Source: an uncultured Pseudohongiella sp.
Lineage (GTDB): Bacteria; Pseudomonadota; Gammaproteobacteria; Pseudomonadales; Pseudohongiellaceae
Reading direction: 5' to 3'
DNA length: 64,000 nt
Assembly (NCBI GenBank): GCA_902537815.1
Contig: CACBCS010000009.1
Coordinates: 1-64,000 of the forward strand
In this document: positions 26,601 through 36,532 of the stretch, piece by piece
Position numbering within the stretch: the stretch's first letter is position 1
How the letters are laid out: each line of letters opens with the position of its first letter
The notes under the pieces: generated by a model
Told to the model about the DNA's origin: nothing
Database searches by the model: none
Seen by the model: only the letters and a program-made list of their open reading frames with translations
Made by a program: the position numbers and the translations under genes

Positions 26601-26808
26601 AAATTAGCGCCAGTCAGGGCTATGCCATACTGAGCGCGGCGCTTTATACCATAAATGGGCTCTATCTGGAAGATTTAGGGAGAGGAATTCCCCGGCCTGG
26701 AGACCAGACTCAGCAATTTGGCAGGCTTTTAGCGGCAGCGCTGTTCTGGCCGACACAGCTGATTTAGAATAGCGGTCTCTGAACATCTCATCGGCATTAC
26801 CTACGATC

Positions 26809-27582
26809 ATGAGCATCCACATCAAGAACCCAGACGAAATCGAAAAGATGCGTGTTGCCGGCCGACTGGCTGCTGAGGTGCTGGAGATGATCGGGCCCCA
26901 TGTGCAACCCGGAGTCAGCACCGGCGAACTGGACAGACTGTGCCATGATCACATCGTTAACAACCAGCGAGCCATTCCTGCGCCGCTCAACTACAACGGA
27001 TTTCCCAAATCGATATGCACCTCCATTAACCATGTGGTCTGTCATGGTATTCCGAGTGACGGGAAAATCCTAAAGTCCGGCGACATCATCAATATTGACA
27101 TCACTGTCATCAAGGAGGGGTTTCATGGGGATACCAGCAAAATGTTCTGTGTTGGCAATGTCCCGGACCACGCCAGACGCCTGATTCGTGTGACACAGGA
27201 ATGTCTGTACAAGGCCATAGATCTGGTTCGACCGGGAGTCACGCTAGGTGATATCGGCCACATCATTCAGCAGCACGGAGAGGCCAACCATTACTCCATC
27301 GTTCGGGAATATTGTGGTCACGGCATCGGCCGCATCTTCCATGAAGAACCCCAGGTACTTCACTTCGGCCGCCCCAACACCGGCACCAAGCTGGTGGAAG
27401 GTATGACTTTTACTATTGAGCCCATGCTAAACGCCGGCTCCCGGCATACCAAACTCTCCAAAAAAGATGGCTGGACCGTAACCACAAAAGATCGCAGATT
27501 GTCCGCACAGTGGGAGCATACGCTGGCCGTCACTGGCAACAGCTGCGAAATTCTGACACTAAGAGATGAAGAATCCTTGTGA
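26809..27582 (+). CDS. map: type I methionine aminopeptidase
   Basis: IKNPDEIEKMRVAGRLAAEVLEMI... NYNGFPKSICTSINHVVCHGIP. Confidence 0.98.
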   Translation: MSIHIKNPDEIEKMRVAGRLAAEVLEMIGPHVQPGVSTGELDRLCHDHIVNNQRAIPAPLNYNGFPKSICTSINHVVCHGIPSDGKILKSGDIINIDITVIKEGFHGDTSKMFCVGNVPDHARRLIRVTQECLYKAIDLVRPGVTLGDIGHIIQQHGEANHYSIVREYCGHGIGRIFHEEPQVLHFGRPNTGTKLVEGMTFTIEPMLNAGSRHTKLSKKDGWTVTTKDRRLSAQWEHTLAVTGNSCEILTLRDEESL

Positions 27583-30302
27583 AGCTTGACGAATCATCAG
27601 TATCAGAAAGCGAACCAAGCAAACTCCTGCTCCAGGCCCAACTGATCGACAGAGACTCACTGGCCAAGCGTCTTTCTTACTGCAACGATACTCATCACAC
27701 GGCCGAACTGAGAACAATACTCGCCGAAGCCAACGCGACTCTCAACGAGTATTACAGACAAAATCTCGATATCAGCAACATCGTCAGCAAACGCGCCCAC
27801 TTGGTTGATCTGGTTCTCGAATGGGTTTGGTCCCGCCAGCCAGAACTGCAATCCAATGAACTCGCGCTTGTAGCGGTAGGGGGATATGGTCGTAGCGAGT
27901 TGATGCCCTACTCTGACATCGACCTGCTCATTCTGACAAGAAAGAACAACAACAAGTCTTACAAAGAAGCCATCGCTTCATTTCTTGCAGCGTGCTGGGA
28001 TCTGGGGCTGGATATCGGTCAGAGCGTCCGTTCTGTTAAACAGTGCGCTCAGGAAGCCCGCAAGGATATCACCGTTGCTACCGCCCTGATGGAATCCAGG
28101 ACCATCGCCGGTTCGGCAGAATTACTGCCTATGATGACGGCAGCGACCGCTACAGGCAAAGTCTGGCCCACAAAGGCTTTCCTCAAAGCCAAGGTTACAG
28201 AACAAAAGGCTCGCCATGCCAAGTACCACGATGTTGATTATGCGCTGGAGCCGAATGTCAAGAACTCCCCCGGCGGACTCAGGGATATTCAAACCATTGC
28301 CTGGGTCACTAAAAGGCAATTTGGCGCGAAATCTTTTCGTGACTTAACCGAATTGGGTTTCCTCAAACCCTCCGAAGAAGCCATGATAAATAAAGGACAG
28401 CAGTTTCTGTGGAAACTTCGCTATGGCTTGCACACCCTGAGTGGTCGGGCAGAGGACCGACTCCTGTTCAACATGCAAAGGGAGCTGGCGATTCTGTTCG
28501 GGTATGAAGATGACAAGTCTTCCCTCGGCGTGGAAAAACTCATGAAACAGTACTACCGCGCGGTGGCTAATCTGAGAGAACTCAACGACGCACTACTTCA
28601 GCATCTTGATGAAGCTATCGTCCAAGCCGGCACGCGCGCGAAGATCATTCCTCTTAACAAACGCTTTCAGATCAACAATGGCTATATAGAAGTCACCGAC
28701 CCACGAATCTTCGAGCGATTCCCATTTGCCCTGTTGGAGATCTTTGTCCTCATGGCGCAAGATCCTGAGATCGAAGGGATCAGAGCCTCAACGATTCGGT
28801 TGCTGCGCGAGAACCGCCGGCTCATTGATGATAATTTCCGCCATGATCTGCGCAATCTGACTCTTTTTATGGAGTTGCTGCGCTCCCCTTACCATATGAC
28901 GCTTCATTTGCGCCGCATGGCCCGGTACGGCATTCTCGGGCGCTATCTGCCCGAATTCGGCCAGATAACCGGACAAATGCAACACGATCTGTTTCATATT
29001 TACACGGTAGACGCGCACACACTCCAGGTTGTGGAAAATATGCGCCGCCTGTATCGCCCTGAAGCTGAAGAGCAGTTACCGCTCGCTGCAGACATTGCAA
29101 AACAACTGCCCAAACCCGAACTGCTTTACATTGCCGGGCTGTATCACGATATTGCAAAAGGTCGTGGTGGCGATCATTCTGAACTCGGTAAGGTCGATGC
29201 AAAAGATTTTTGTCAGCGGCATCGATTAGCTGAATGGGACACCGATCTGGTTTGCTGGCTGGTGGACAAACATCTGCTGATGTCAATGACGGCGCAGAGA
29301 AAGGACATCACTGACCCAATGGTGATCCATGAGTTTGCTGAGGTGGTTGGCGACAAAACCCGTCTGGATTACCTGTACGCCCTGACGGTTGCGGATATCC
29401 GCGCAACAAATCCGGAGCTGTGGAATTCATGGCGGGCCTCCCTGCTCAGTCAGCTCTACAGCAACACCCTGCGAGCTTTAAAAGCAGGATCGACTGACTC
29501 ACCGAACAGCACCGAGTTAATCCGCAGCAAAAAGACTCTGGCGGAGCAACAGCTGATTTCAAGCAGATTCACTGAAAAACAAATTCAGCAGATTTGGACG
29601 AACAATCCGGACGAATATTTTGAACGGGAATCAGTCGACAATATCTTCTGGCACACACAGGAGCAACTTAAGGCGGCACCGGGCAAGCCGCTGGTAGCGG
29701 TCAAAGAGCTCGAGGCTAATGATCATCCGGAAGGGGCAACTCTCATTTTCATTCACACTAAAGATGCGGAATTCCTGTTTGCCAAGACCACAGCGGCATT
29801 CGAAAGGCTGCACTTAAACATCGTTAACGCCAGAATCATTACGTCACTGAATGCGCACTGCCTGGACACCTACACCGTGCTGGAATCAGATGGTAAGCCT
29901 GTCGGTGCAAATCCACGGCGAATACAGGAGATTGAGACAACTCTGCTGCAGAGTCTGACACAAACCACTGCCAAGGTAAGGCCGACCAATTACCGCAGAA
30001 GCCGGAAGCTCCGCTATTTCAACGAGCCGATCACGACAATGCTCACCAATACTCCGGGCAAGGGCTATTCGACGCTTGAGGTAAATTGCCCGGACCAGCC
30101 CGGGATTTTGGCGACATTGGGGAAAGTAATTGCGGACAATCAGCTTCGAATCGTCGACGCGAGGATAACGACCCTGGGCGAAAGAGTGGAAGATATCTTC
30201 TACCTGAAAGACCATAAAGGCCGTCCAATTATCGATCCGGATGTCGAGCGTGATTTACTCGCGGATATAGAGAGTCGTCTTAGCGAAAGGCTGGCTGGCT
30301 AA
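27579..30302 (+). CDS. glnD: [protein-PII] uridylyltransferase / UMP-removing enzyme
   Basis: 907 aa; GGYGRSELMPYSDIDLLIL, HD domain LYHDIAKGRGGDHSELG, C-terminal ACT domains. Confidence 0.98.
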   Translation: MKLDESSVSESEPSKLLLQAQLIDRDSLAKRLSYCNDTHHTAELRTILAEANATLNEYYRQNLDISNIVSKRAHLVDLVLEWVWSRQPELQSNELALVAVGGYGRSELMPYSDIDLLILTRKNNNKSYKEAIASFLAACWDLGLDIGQSVRSVKQCAQEARKDITVATALMESRTIAGSAELLPMMTAATATGKVWPTKAFLKAKVTEQKARHAKYHDVDYALEPNVKNSPGGLRDIQTIAWVTKRQFGAKSFRDLTELGFLKPSEEAMINKGQQFLWKLRYGLHTLSGRAEDRLLFNMQRELAILFGYEDDKSSLGVEKLMKQYYRAVANLRELNDALLQHLDEAIVQAGTRAKIIPLNKRFQINNGYIEVTDPRIFERFPFALLEIFVLMAQDPEIEGIRASTIRLLRENRRLIDDNFRHDLRNLTLFMELLRSPYHMTLHLRRMARYGILGRYLPEFGQITGQMQHDLFHIYTVDAHTLQVVENMRRLYRPEAEEQLPLAADIAKQLPKPELLYIAGLYHDIAKGRGGDHSELGKVDAKDFCQRHRLAEWDTDLVCWLVDKHLLMSMTAQRKDITDPMVIHEFAEVVGDKTRLDYLYALTVADIRATNPELWNSWRASLLSQLYSNTLRALKAGSTDSPNSTELIRSKKTLAEQQLISSRFTEKQIQQIWTNNPDEYFERESVDNIFWHTQEQLKAAPGKPLVAVKELEANDHPEGATLIFIHTKDAEFLFAKTTAAFERLHLNIVNARIITSLNAHCLDTYTVLESDGKPVGANPRRIQEIETTLLQSLTQTTAKVRPTNYRRSRKLRYFNEPITTMLTNTPGKGYSTLEVNCPDQPGILATLGKVIADNQLRIVDARITTLGERVEDIFYLKDHKGRPIIDPDVERDLLADIESRLSERLAG

Positions 30303-30320
30303 TCCAAAAGAGGCAAACAC

Positions 30321-30671
30321 TTGGAAACGACACTATACGGCATCACCAATTGCGACACGATAAAGAGAGCCAGAACCTGGCTGAAAACTATGGGCATCGA
30401 CTACCAATTGCACGACTATAAAAAACTGGGATGCTCAACGGATCAGGCCAGACAGTTCCTCGATCATTTTGGCATGGACGCAGTGCTTAACCGGCGTGGC
30501 ACAACCTGGCGTAAACTCAGCGACGATCAGAAGTTTGACCTTACCGAAGACTCCGTGATTTTATTGATGTCGGAGCACCCTTCGCTTATCAAACGACCTA
30601 TCCTGCAGCGGAAAAGCGACTGGCTGATCGGATTTGATGAGCCCGCATGGCAGAATTTTTTCAATTCCTAA
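30321..30671 (+). CDS. ArsC/Spx-family reductase-like protein (YffB-type)
   Basis: LYGITNCDTIKRARTWLKTMGIDYQLHDYKKLG; located upstream of dapD as usual. TTG start. Confidence 0.9.
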   Translation: METTLYGITNCDTIKRARTWLKTMGIDYQLHDYKKLGCSTDQARQFLDHFGMDAVLNRRGTTWRKLSDDQKFDLTEDSVILLMSEHPSLIKRPILQRKSDWLIGFDEPAWQNFFNS

Positions 30672-30679
30672 TCACGTAG

Positions 30680-31726
30680 GTGGAAAGTATGAGCAATACT
30701 GGATCTCTCAGCGCAGGAATTGGCTTGATCTCAAGCAACTCCGCCGGTGATGTCATTGAGGTTTTTTACCCCAGTCCTGTTCGCGGCATACAGGCGGCGG
30801 AGTTTGAACTAATTACCGCAGCGACCGGACTGCATCCGGACCGGAGTGGTCACGAAGCACTGAACACATCACAAACGAAGCGCCTGAGTGCCGATTTCCG
30901 AGCGGCAGGATTAACAGACTGGGCCAAACTGCTCGAACAGGCTGACATCGGGCAATGGCTGGTCTGTTTCACGTTTGATCGGACACCACCAGCGAACATT
31001 CCTGAAGCATTCCTCAAGCTGCATCTGCTTTCGCATCGATTATGCAAGCCTCACGAGCAAAATCTGGACGGACTGTTTGGCACCCTGAAAAACCTGGCAT
31101 GGACCAATGAGGGTCCGGTTGATCTCGCGGATCTGCCGGCTCGCCGTCTCAGTGCCCGACAGCGCGGTGAACCGCTGAATGTGATGTCAGTGGACAAATT
31201 CCCCAAAATGGCGAACTACGTAGTACCTGCCGGGGTTCGGCTTGCGGACACCGCTCGAATACGGCTTGGCGCTTATATCGGTGAAGGCACAACTGTCATG
31301 CATGAGGGGTTTGTCAATTTCAATGCCGGCACACTGGGTGCAGCCATGATTGAAGGGCGCGTCAGCGCCGGGGTGGTAATCGGCGCCGACAGCGATCTCG
31401 GGGGCAGCTGCAGCACCATGGGCACACTATCCGGCGGTGGAACAGAAATCATCTCTGTCGGTGAAAATTGCCTGATCGGGGCGAATGCAGGAATCGGTTT
31501 TCCTCTCGCCGACGGATGCACCATTGAAGCCGGTCTGTATGTTACAGCGGGCACCAAGGTCAACCTACTGGATGCTTCAGGCGCGCTGGTTAAGACCGTA
31601 AAAGCGGCACAGCTCAGCAAGGAGCGCAATCTGTTGTTTCGACGGAATTCGCTTTCTGGTGCCGTGGAAGCGCTACCTCAGCAGACTCAGATAAGTCTTA
31701 ATCAAGAACTGCACAGCAATAACTAA
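30680..31726 (+). CDS. dapD: 2,3,4,5-tetrahydropyridine-2,6-dicarboxylate N-succinyltransferase (long DapD type)
   Basis: GEGTTVMHEGFVNFNAGTLGAAMIEGRVSAGVVIG, SCSTMGTLSGGG; next to dapE. Confidence 0.95.
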   Translation: MESMSNTGSLSAGIGLISSNSAGDVIEVFYPSPVRGIQAAEFELITAATGLHPDRSGHEALNTSQTKRLSADFRAAGLTDWAKLLEQADIGQWLVCFTFDRTPPANIPEAFLKLHLLSHRLCKPHEQNLDGLFGTLKNLAWTNEGPVDLADLPARRLSARQRGEPLNVMSVDKFPKMANYVVPAGVRLADTARIRLGAYIGEGTTVMHEGFVNFNAGTLGAAMIEGRVSAGVVIGADSDLGGSCSTMGTLSGGGTEIISVGENCLIGANAGIGFPLADGCTIEAGLYVTAGTKVNLLDASGALVKTVKAAQLSKERNLLFRRNSLSGAVEALPQQTQISLNQELHSNN

Positions 31727-31731
31727 TTCCC

Positions 31732-32856
31732 ATGATGACTGATACCCTGCAGCTGGCGAAAGCGCTGATTTCCATCGAGTCCGTTACCCCGAACGACAAT
31801 GGCTGTCTTGAGCTGATTGCTCAGCGTCTTGAGCCGCTTGGTTTCACAACTGAACGAATTGACTCAGGTGCTGTCAGCAATCTCTGGGCCACATTGGGAG
31901 ATGAAGGCCCGCTGCTGGTCTTTGCCGGGCATACTGATGTGGTGCCGCCCGGCTCACTCGATGAATGGCGCTATCCGCCATTCCAGCCAACAGAGGATGG
32001 CGAATTCCTCTACGGTCGCGGCAGTGCAGACATGAAATCAAGCCTTGCTGCCATGGTGACAGCCTGCGAGAGATTTATTGCAAATCGCCTTCCCGCAGCT
32101 CGTCTGGCATTTTTAATCACCAGTGACGAAGAAGGCCAAGCCGTAGAAGGCACCCGTTATGTCATAGAGCGGCTGACCGAGCGCGGTGAAAAGATAAACT
32201 ACTGCGTTGTCGGCGAACCCAGCAGCTCAGAGCGATTGGGGGATACCATTAGAGTTGGTCGCCGCGGCTCGCTTTCCTGCAAACTGCGGGTGAACGGCAT
32301 CAAAGGTCACGTCGCCTATCCACATCTGGCACGCAACCCGATCCACGAAGCCCTGCCGGTGCTCCTTCGGCTCTCGGAAACCCACTGGGACGACGGCAAT
32401 GAGTCTTTTCAACCAACGAGCTTTCAAATATCCAATATCCATGGCGGAGTTGGCGCTAATAACGTCATCCCCGATCGGGTAGAAATTGACTTCAACCTGC
32501 GGTTTTCCACTGAACATACCTCGAGCGCATTGATCAGTCATATTGAACAGGAATTGAGTTCGGCGGGGGTCGACTACGAATGTGAGTGGCATGTCTCCGG
32601 CGAACCCTTTTTAACCGTGGAGCCGGAATTGATCACAGTCGTGCAAGACTGCGTTAAACAGGTAACCGGAATTCTCCCGGACGCCTCGACAGGAGGTGGG
32701 ACGTCAGACGGTCGATTCATCGCGCCAACTGGTGCGCAGGTTGTTGAAATAGGCCCCTGCAATGCCACAATACACAAGCTCAATGAACGAATGCGGATCA
32801 CCGATATTGAGAAGCTTTCTGCCATCTATGAGCTCATCCTTCAGCGCCTGCTTTAG
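31732..32856 (+). CDS. dapE: succinyl-diaminopimelate desuccinylase
   Basis: LLVFAGHTDVVPPGSLDEWRYPPF, GRGSADMKSSLAAMV, STGGGTSDGRFI. Confidence 0.98.
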   Translation: MMTDTLQLAKALISIESVTPNDNGCLELIAQRLEPLGFTTERIDSGAVSNLWATLGDEGPLLVFAGHTDVVPPGSLDEWRYPPFQPTEDGEFLYGRGSADMKSSLAAMVTACERFIANRLPAARLAFLITSDEEGQAVEGTRYVIERLTERGEKINYCVVGEPSSSERLGDTIRVGRRGSLSCKLRVNGIKGHVAYPHLARNPIHEALPVLLRLSETHWDDGNESFQPTSFQISNIHGGVGANNVIPDRVEIDFNLRFSTEHTSSALISHIEQELSSAGVDYECEWHVSGEPFLTVEPELITVVQDCVKQVTGILPDASTGGGTSDGRFIAPTGAQVVEIGPCNATIHKLNERMRITDIEKLSAIYELILQRLL

Positions 32857-33650
32857 CAGCAGTAAACGTCGAATCTCAACCTGCTCCCCTGGAATTTCAA
32901 CGTCGGTTTTGTCCCGCCCAGCTCGGGGGATCTCCGGTTACGTTTGACCACTACCCGTCTCCTGGCACACCGCAACGACTGTGACAGCAGTTCGGACTCG
33001 CTTTGATGCTCAGTCGCAATATTCTGAAGCATGGTCATCTCCTTTCTGGAGCTCGCTTTCCGGCGGTCAGCAGGGAACATAGGATCGAGGTAGACCACAT
33101 CATAGGCTTTATCGGGCCAGTCCATCAGCAGAAAATCCCCCCGCTGGATTTCGATACGGCGCGCGACCTCCGAAGCGCATTTCCGGACGCACCCGGCCTG
33201 AACTGCCCGCCGCAGACCATCTTCCAGCAGCGCAAAAATGGCCGGGCTGCGCTCGATTGCGGTAACCAGACAACCCGCATGCGCCATCAAGTAGGAATCT
33301 GTGCCGAGCCCGGCAGTCGCGTCTAAGACAGTCGGGGTACGCAGGCTTTTTAAGCCCAGCGCCTTGCCCATTAACTGACCGCGCAAACCGCCGGCGAGAC
33401 GACGCTGAAACGCTCTGTCAAAAAAATCGACCAGGACCGGAGATTGGCGTCGATTCTGCACAGAAATCAGTGCCAGCCGACCCTGATCAAGAATGAACTG
33501 GTAGTCAGCTGCAGCAGCACAGGCGGTATCAGGGGAATCCAACTGAGCAAGAAAGCAGTTGCTGACTGTCTCTGACGGAATCTCTGCTGAGTCGAAATCT
33601 CTCAGAAACTTTGCCTGATCAGACTTCAAATCACCCATAAGTACAGGCAA
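32853..33650 (-). CDS. rsmJ: 16S rRNA (guanine1516-N2)-methyltransferase
   Basis: VLDATAGLGTDSYLMAHAGC and DVVYLDPMFPADRRKASSRKEM typical of RsmJ. Confidence 0.92.
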   Translation of the reverse strand: MPVLMGDLKSDQAKFLRDFDSAEIPSETVSNCFLAQLDSPDTACAAAADYQFILDQGRLALISVQNRRQSPVLVDFFDRAFQRRLAGGLRGQLMGKALGLKSLRTPTVLDATAGLGTDSYLMAHAGCLVTAIERSPAIFALLEDGLRRAVQAGCVRKCASEVARRIEIQRGDFLLMDWPDKAYDVVYLDPMFPADRRKASSRKEMTMLQNIATEHQSESELLSQSLRCARRRVVVKRNRRSPELGGTKPTLKFQGSRLRFDVYCC

Positions 33651-34444
33651 ACCCCGAGAATCAAACGGTAAATGATGAACGGGAGAAACCCAATTCTGTC
33701 AATCAGAGTCAGAAACGCATGGATACACAACAGCGCAGTGAGCAGGGCCACACTGAAAGCCATAAACAACATTAGGAGATCGAACTCCCGCAGCGCACTG
33801 TCGCCGAATAACGCAATTCCTTGCATAAGCCCGCTTCCCGCGATGATCGGAATTGACAGTAAAAACGAAAATTTCGAAGCTGCCTGTCGGTCCAGACCAC
33901 ATAACAAAGCCATGCTTATGGTAATTCCCGAGCGTGAGGTGCCCGGAATCAGAGCCAGACACTGAGCGAACCCTATCCATAACGCGCGCCCGTGACCCAG
34001 CTCCTTCAGGCTCAGTTTGCATTCGCCCATTTTGTCGGCGAACCACAATACACCGGCAAACAGGAGTGTAGCTGTAGCAATGACAGCACTTGACCGGAGC
34101 GTGCCCGCAATTAACCCCTCTGCCAACAAGCCCACGATAGCCGCTGGCAGAGAGGCATAGAGTAGTAGCCAGGCCAATTTACCTGACTCGGTGAGCCCCT
34201 GCCCCACCAGACTTTTGAACCAATCCTTAAGCAACTGCACAAGATCATCACGAAAATACACAAGTACTGCAAAAAGGCTTCCCAGATGAACAGCCACATC
34301 GAAGACAAGGCCTTGATCGGCCCACCCCATAATTTCACTAACCAGAATCAGGTGAGCTGACGAGGAAATCGGGAGAAATTCGGTACCGCCCTGAACAAGG
34401 GCTAGAATCAGAGACTGGAGAAAGGTGACATCCTCGCCATTCAT
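33626..34444 (-). CDS. uppP: undecaprenyl-diphosphatase
   Basis: ALVQGGTEFLPISSSAHLILV and IPGTSRSGITISMALL. Confidence 0.97.
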   Translation of the reverse strand: MNGEDVTFLQSLILALVQGGTEFLPISSSAHLILVSEIMGWADQGLVFDVAVHLGSLFAVLVYFRDDLVQLLKDWFKSLVGQGLTESGKLAWLLLYASLPAAIVGLLAEGLIAGTLRSSAVIATATLLFAGVLWFADKMGECKLSLKELGHGRALWIGFAQCLALIPGTSRSGITISMALLCGLDRQAASKFSFLLSIPIIAGSGLMQGIALFGDSALREFDLLMLFMAFSVALLTALLCIHAFLTLIDRIGFLPFIIYRLILGVCLYLWVI

Positions 34445-35142
34445 GACTTGGGATAATCCAGCACTTCTTTTACATAGTTTGCTTGAGCGACACGATCAAT
34501 ATCAGCATGCCCGGACTTCTTCATCAACTCCGCCAGGCCACAGAGCGAAACAACAGCGGGAGGCGTGAAAGCCACAACCGATCTGCCAGCCTCAGTTGTT
34601 AGGCCTTCCTCCAGCACACTTTGCAGCGCATCTCCCGTCAATACCCAATCACCGGTACCAACGGCCAGATTCTGCGCCAGGCACACCTCAGAAATGCTCT
34701 CAGGTCTCACAACCTGCTCCGAGATGACGCGAAACTCATTTTTTCCCAGAGATAAGTGGTAAGTTCCGAGATAATACTCGCACTCCCGCGCATGCATGAA
34801 CACACTAATTGCCTGCTTCCCGGTCGCCAGGCTCGCCTCGTAAGCCACATGTGCCAGAGAGGAAACAGCCATAACTTCAACGCCCGCGGATTCCCCGAGA
34901 CCCTGGGCAACTCCCAGCCCAATTCGAACGCCTGTAAACGAACCGGGTCCGGCACTGACCGCGATTAAATCCAGGTCAGCCACAGAAATGCCTGCTTCTT
35001 TCAGAAGTGCATCAACCATTGGCAGGAGCTCCCTTGCTGCCGCGCGCGGGGATTCGCTGCGTTCAAAGCCGACGCGCCCGCCGTGAAGCAAGCCTGCTGA
35101 ACAGGAACAAGAGGAGGCGTCTAAGGCGAGTATAGTGGTCAT
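34441..35142 (-). CDS. tsaB: tRNA threonylcarbamoyladenosine biosynthesis protein TsaB
   Basis: ILALDASSCSCSAGLL... AVSAGPGSFTGVRIGLGVAQGL. Confidence 0.96.
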   Translation of the reverse strand: MTTILALDASSCSCSAGLLHGGRVGFERSESPRAAARELLPMVDALLKEAGISVADLDLIAVSAGPGSFTGVRIGLGVAQGLGESAGVEVMAVSSLAHVAYEASLATGKQAISVFMHARECEYYLGTYHLSLGKNEFRVISEQVVRPESISEVCLAQNLAVGTGDWVLTGDALQSVLEEGLTTEAGRSVVAFTPPAVVSLCGLAELMKKSGHADIDRVAQANYVKEVLDYPKS

Positions 35143-35165
35143 TCGAACGATTTAGCTGACATTAA

Positions 35166-35197
35166 AAAATCCCTCTAGATTACTCTAGAGGGATTTT
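35166..35197 (-). terminator. Intrinsic terminator downstream of the H1-like gene
   Basis: AAAATCCCTCTAGA-TTAC-TCTAGAGGGATTTT perfect dyad with T-run on the minus strand. Confidence 0.85.
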
Positions 35198-35284
35198 CAG
35201 GAGCGACACTGTCTGGCCCCGTTGGTGAGGTCGATATCAACGGAACCAGGCAGAGCGGTTGGTGCCTAACGGAGGCCAGATCGC

Positions 35285-36349
35285 TTAGTGCTTCTTGCGT
35301 GCTGGCGTCTTCTTCTTAGCAACTTTCTTCTTCGCCGCCTTTTTGGCTACTTTTTTAGCGGCCTTTTTGACTACCCTTTTCTTTGCTGCCTTCCTGGCAA
35401 CCTTCTTCTTAGCAGCTTTTTTCACCATTTTTTTCTTAGCCGCTTTCTTAGCTACTTTCTTGATTGCCTTCTTGGCTACCTTTTTTGCGGCCTTTTTCGC
35501 GACTTTCTTTTTAGCAGCTTTCTTGACGCCTTTCTTCTTAGCGGCTTTTTTGGCTACCTTTTTCCTGGCAACTTTCTTGGCGGCCTTTTTAGCAACCTTC
35601 TTTTTGGCCGCTTTCTTAGCTGGCGCCTTGCGCTTAGCAACCTTACGCGCAGCGGCCTTTTTCGTCGCCGACTTACGCTTCACCTTTTTCTTAGCCGCCT
35701 TCTTGGTCACCTTCTTCTTGGCAACTTTTTTGGCTACCTTCTTTTTAGCAGCTTTCTTAGCCACTTTTTTCTTGGCTGCTTTTTTAGCTACCTTCTTCTT
35801 AGCGACTTTTTTGGCCGCTTTTTTGGCTACCTTCTTGGCAACTTTCTTTTTCGCTACCTTCTTAGCAACTTTCTTTGCTACCTTTTTGGCAGTTTTTTTC
35901 TTCGCTGCCTTCTTGGCTGGTGCTTTACGCTTAGCTACCTTCCTGGCAGCCGCTTTCTTGGCCGCAGCCTTACGCTTTACCTTCTTCTTGGCGACTTTCT
36001 TCTTCGCCGCCTTTTTAGCTACCTTCTTTTTGGCTGCTTTCTCGGCAACCTTCTTCTTTGCTACTTGTTTTTTAGCAGCCTTTTTCGCGACTTTTTTCTT
36101 CGCGGCTTTCTTGGCTACCTTTTTCTTTGCAGCTTTCTTTGCGACTTTCTTCTTAGCTACTTTCTTAGCAACCTTCTTCTTCGCTACCTTTTTAGCAACT
36201 TTTTTCTTTGCCACTTTTTTAGCGGCTTTCTTCTCCACCACCTTTTTTGCAGCCACTTTCTTCTTGACCGCTACTTTTTTCTTAGCGACAACCTTCTTTT
36301 TGGCTACCTTTTTCTTGGCAACCTTCTTTTTTGCAACTTGTTTAGCCAT
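35285..36349 (-). CDS. Lysine/alanine-rich histone H1-like protein
   Basis: ~354 aa almost entirely K/A/V repeats (KKVAKKAAKKKVAKK); start MAKQVAKKK at 36349 (ORF opens at 36367); hairpin terminator follows. Confidence 0.85.
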   Translation of the reverse strand: MAKQVAKKKVAKKKVAKKKVVAKKKVAVKKKVAAKKVVEKKAAKKVAKKKVAKKVAKKKVAKKVAKKKVAKKAAKKKVAKKAAKKKVAKKAAKKQVAKKKVAEKAAKKKVAKKAAKKKVAKKKVKRKAAAKKAAARKVAKRKAPAKKAAKKKTAKKVAKKVAKKVAKKKVAKKVAKKAAKKVAKKKVAKKAAKKKVAKKAAKKKVAKKVAKKKVTKKAAKKKVKRKSATKKAAARKVAKRKAPAKKAAKKKVAKKAAKKVARKKVAKKAAKKKGVKKAAKKKVAKKAAKKVAKKAIKKVAKKAAKKKMVKKAAKKKVARKAAKKRVVKKAAKKVAKKAAKKKVAKKKTPARKKH

Positions 36350-36532
36350 TTTCGACCTCGCTACCATTTTCAGTGTTACTCGATTAAAAGTACTACCTCG
36401 CCTTACTTACCGTCAAAACAGATCGTCAATCTGGTGCTCCCTTCCCAACCGCCCTGTTTCGTTGGCATGTAATTTGTCACTCGCGTGTTCAGGTCTTCTA
36501 ATTTGAACCGATACGCACCGAGCTTGAACCGT

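Noticed and set aside
25303-26601. 432-aa plus-strand ORF opposite rpsB
   Set aside because: Antisense of rpsB and its repeat tail; F/R/G-rich repetitive N-terminus is a shadow of the AKK repeats.
35288-36506. Two long plus-strand ORFs (394 and 403 aa) opposite the Lys/Ala-rich gene
   Set aside because: Antisense of a low-complexity repeat that lacks stops; F/L-rich repetitive translations with no independent support.
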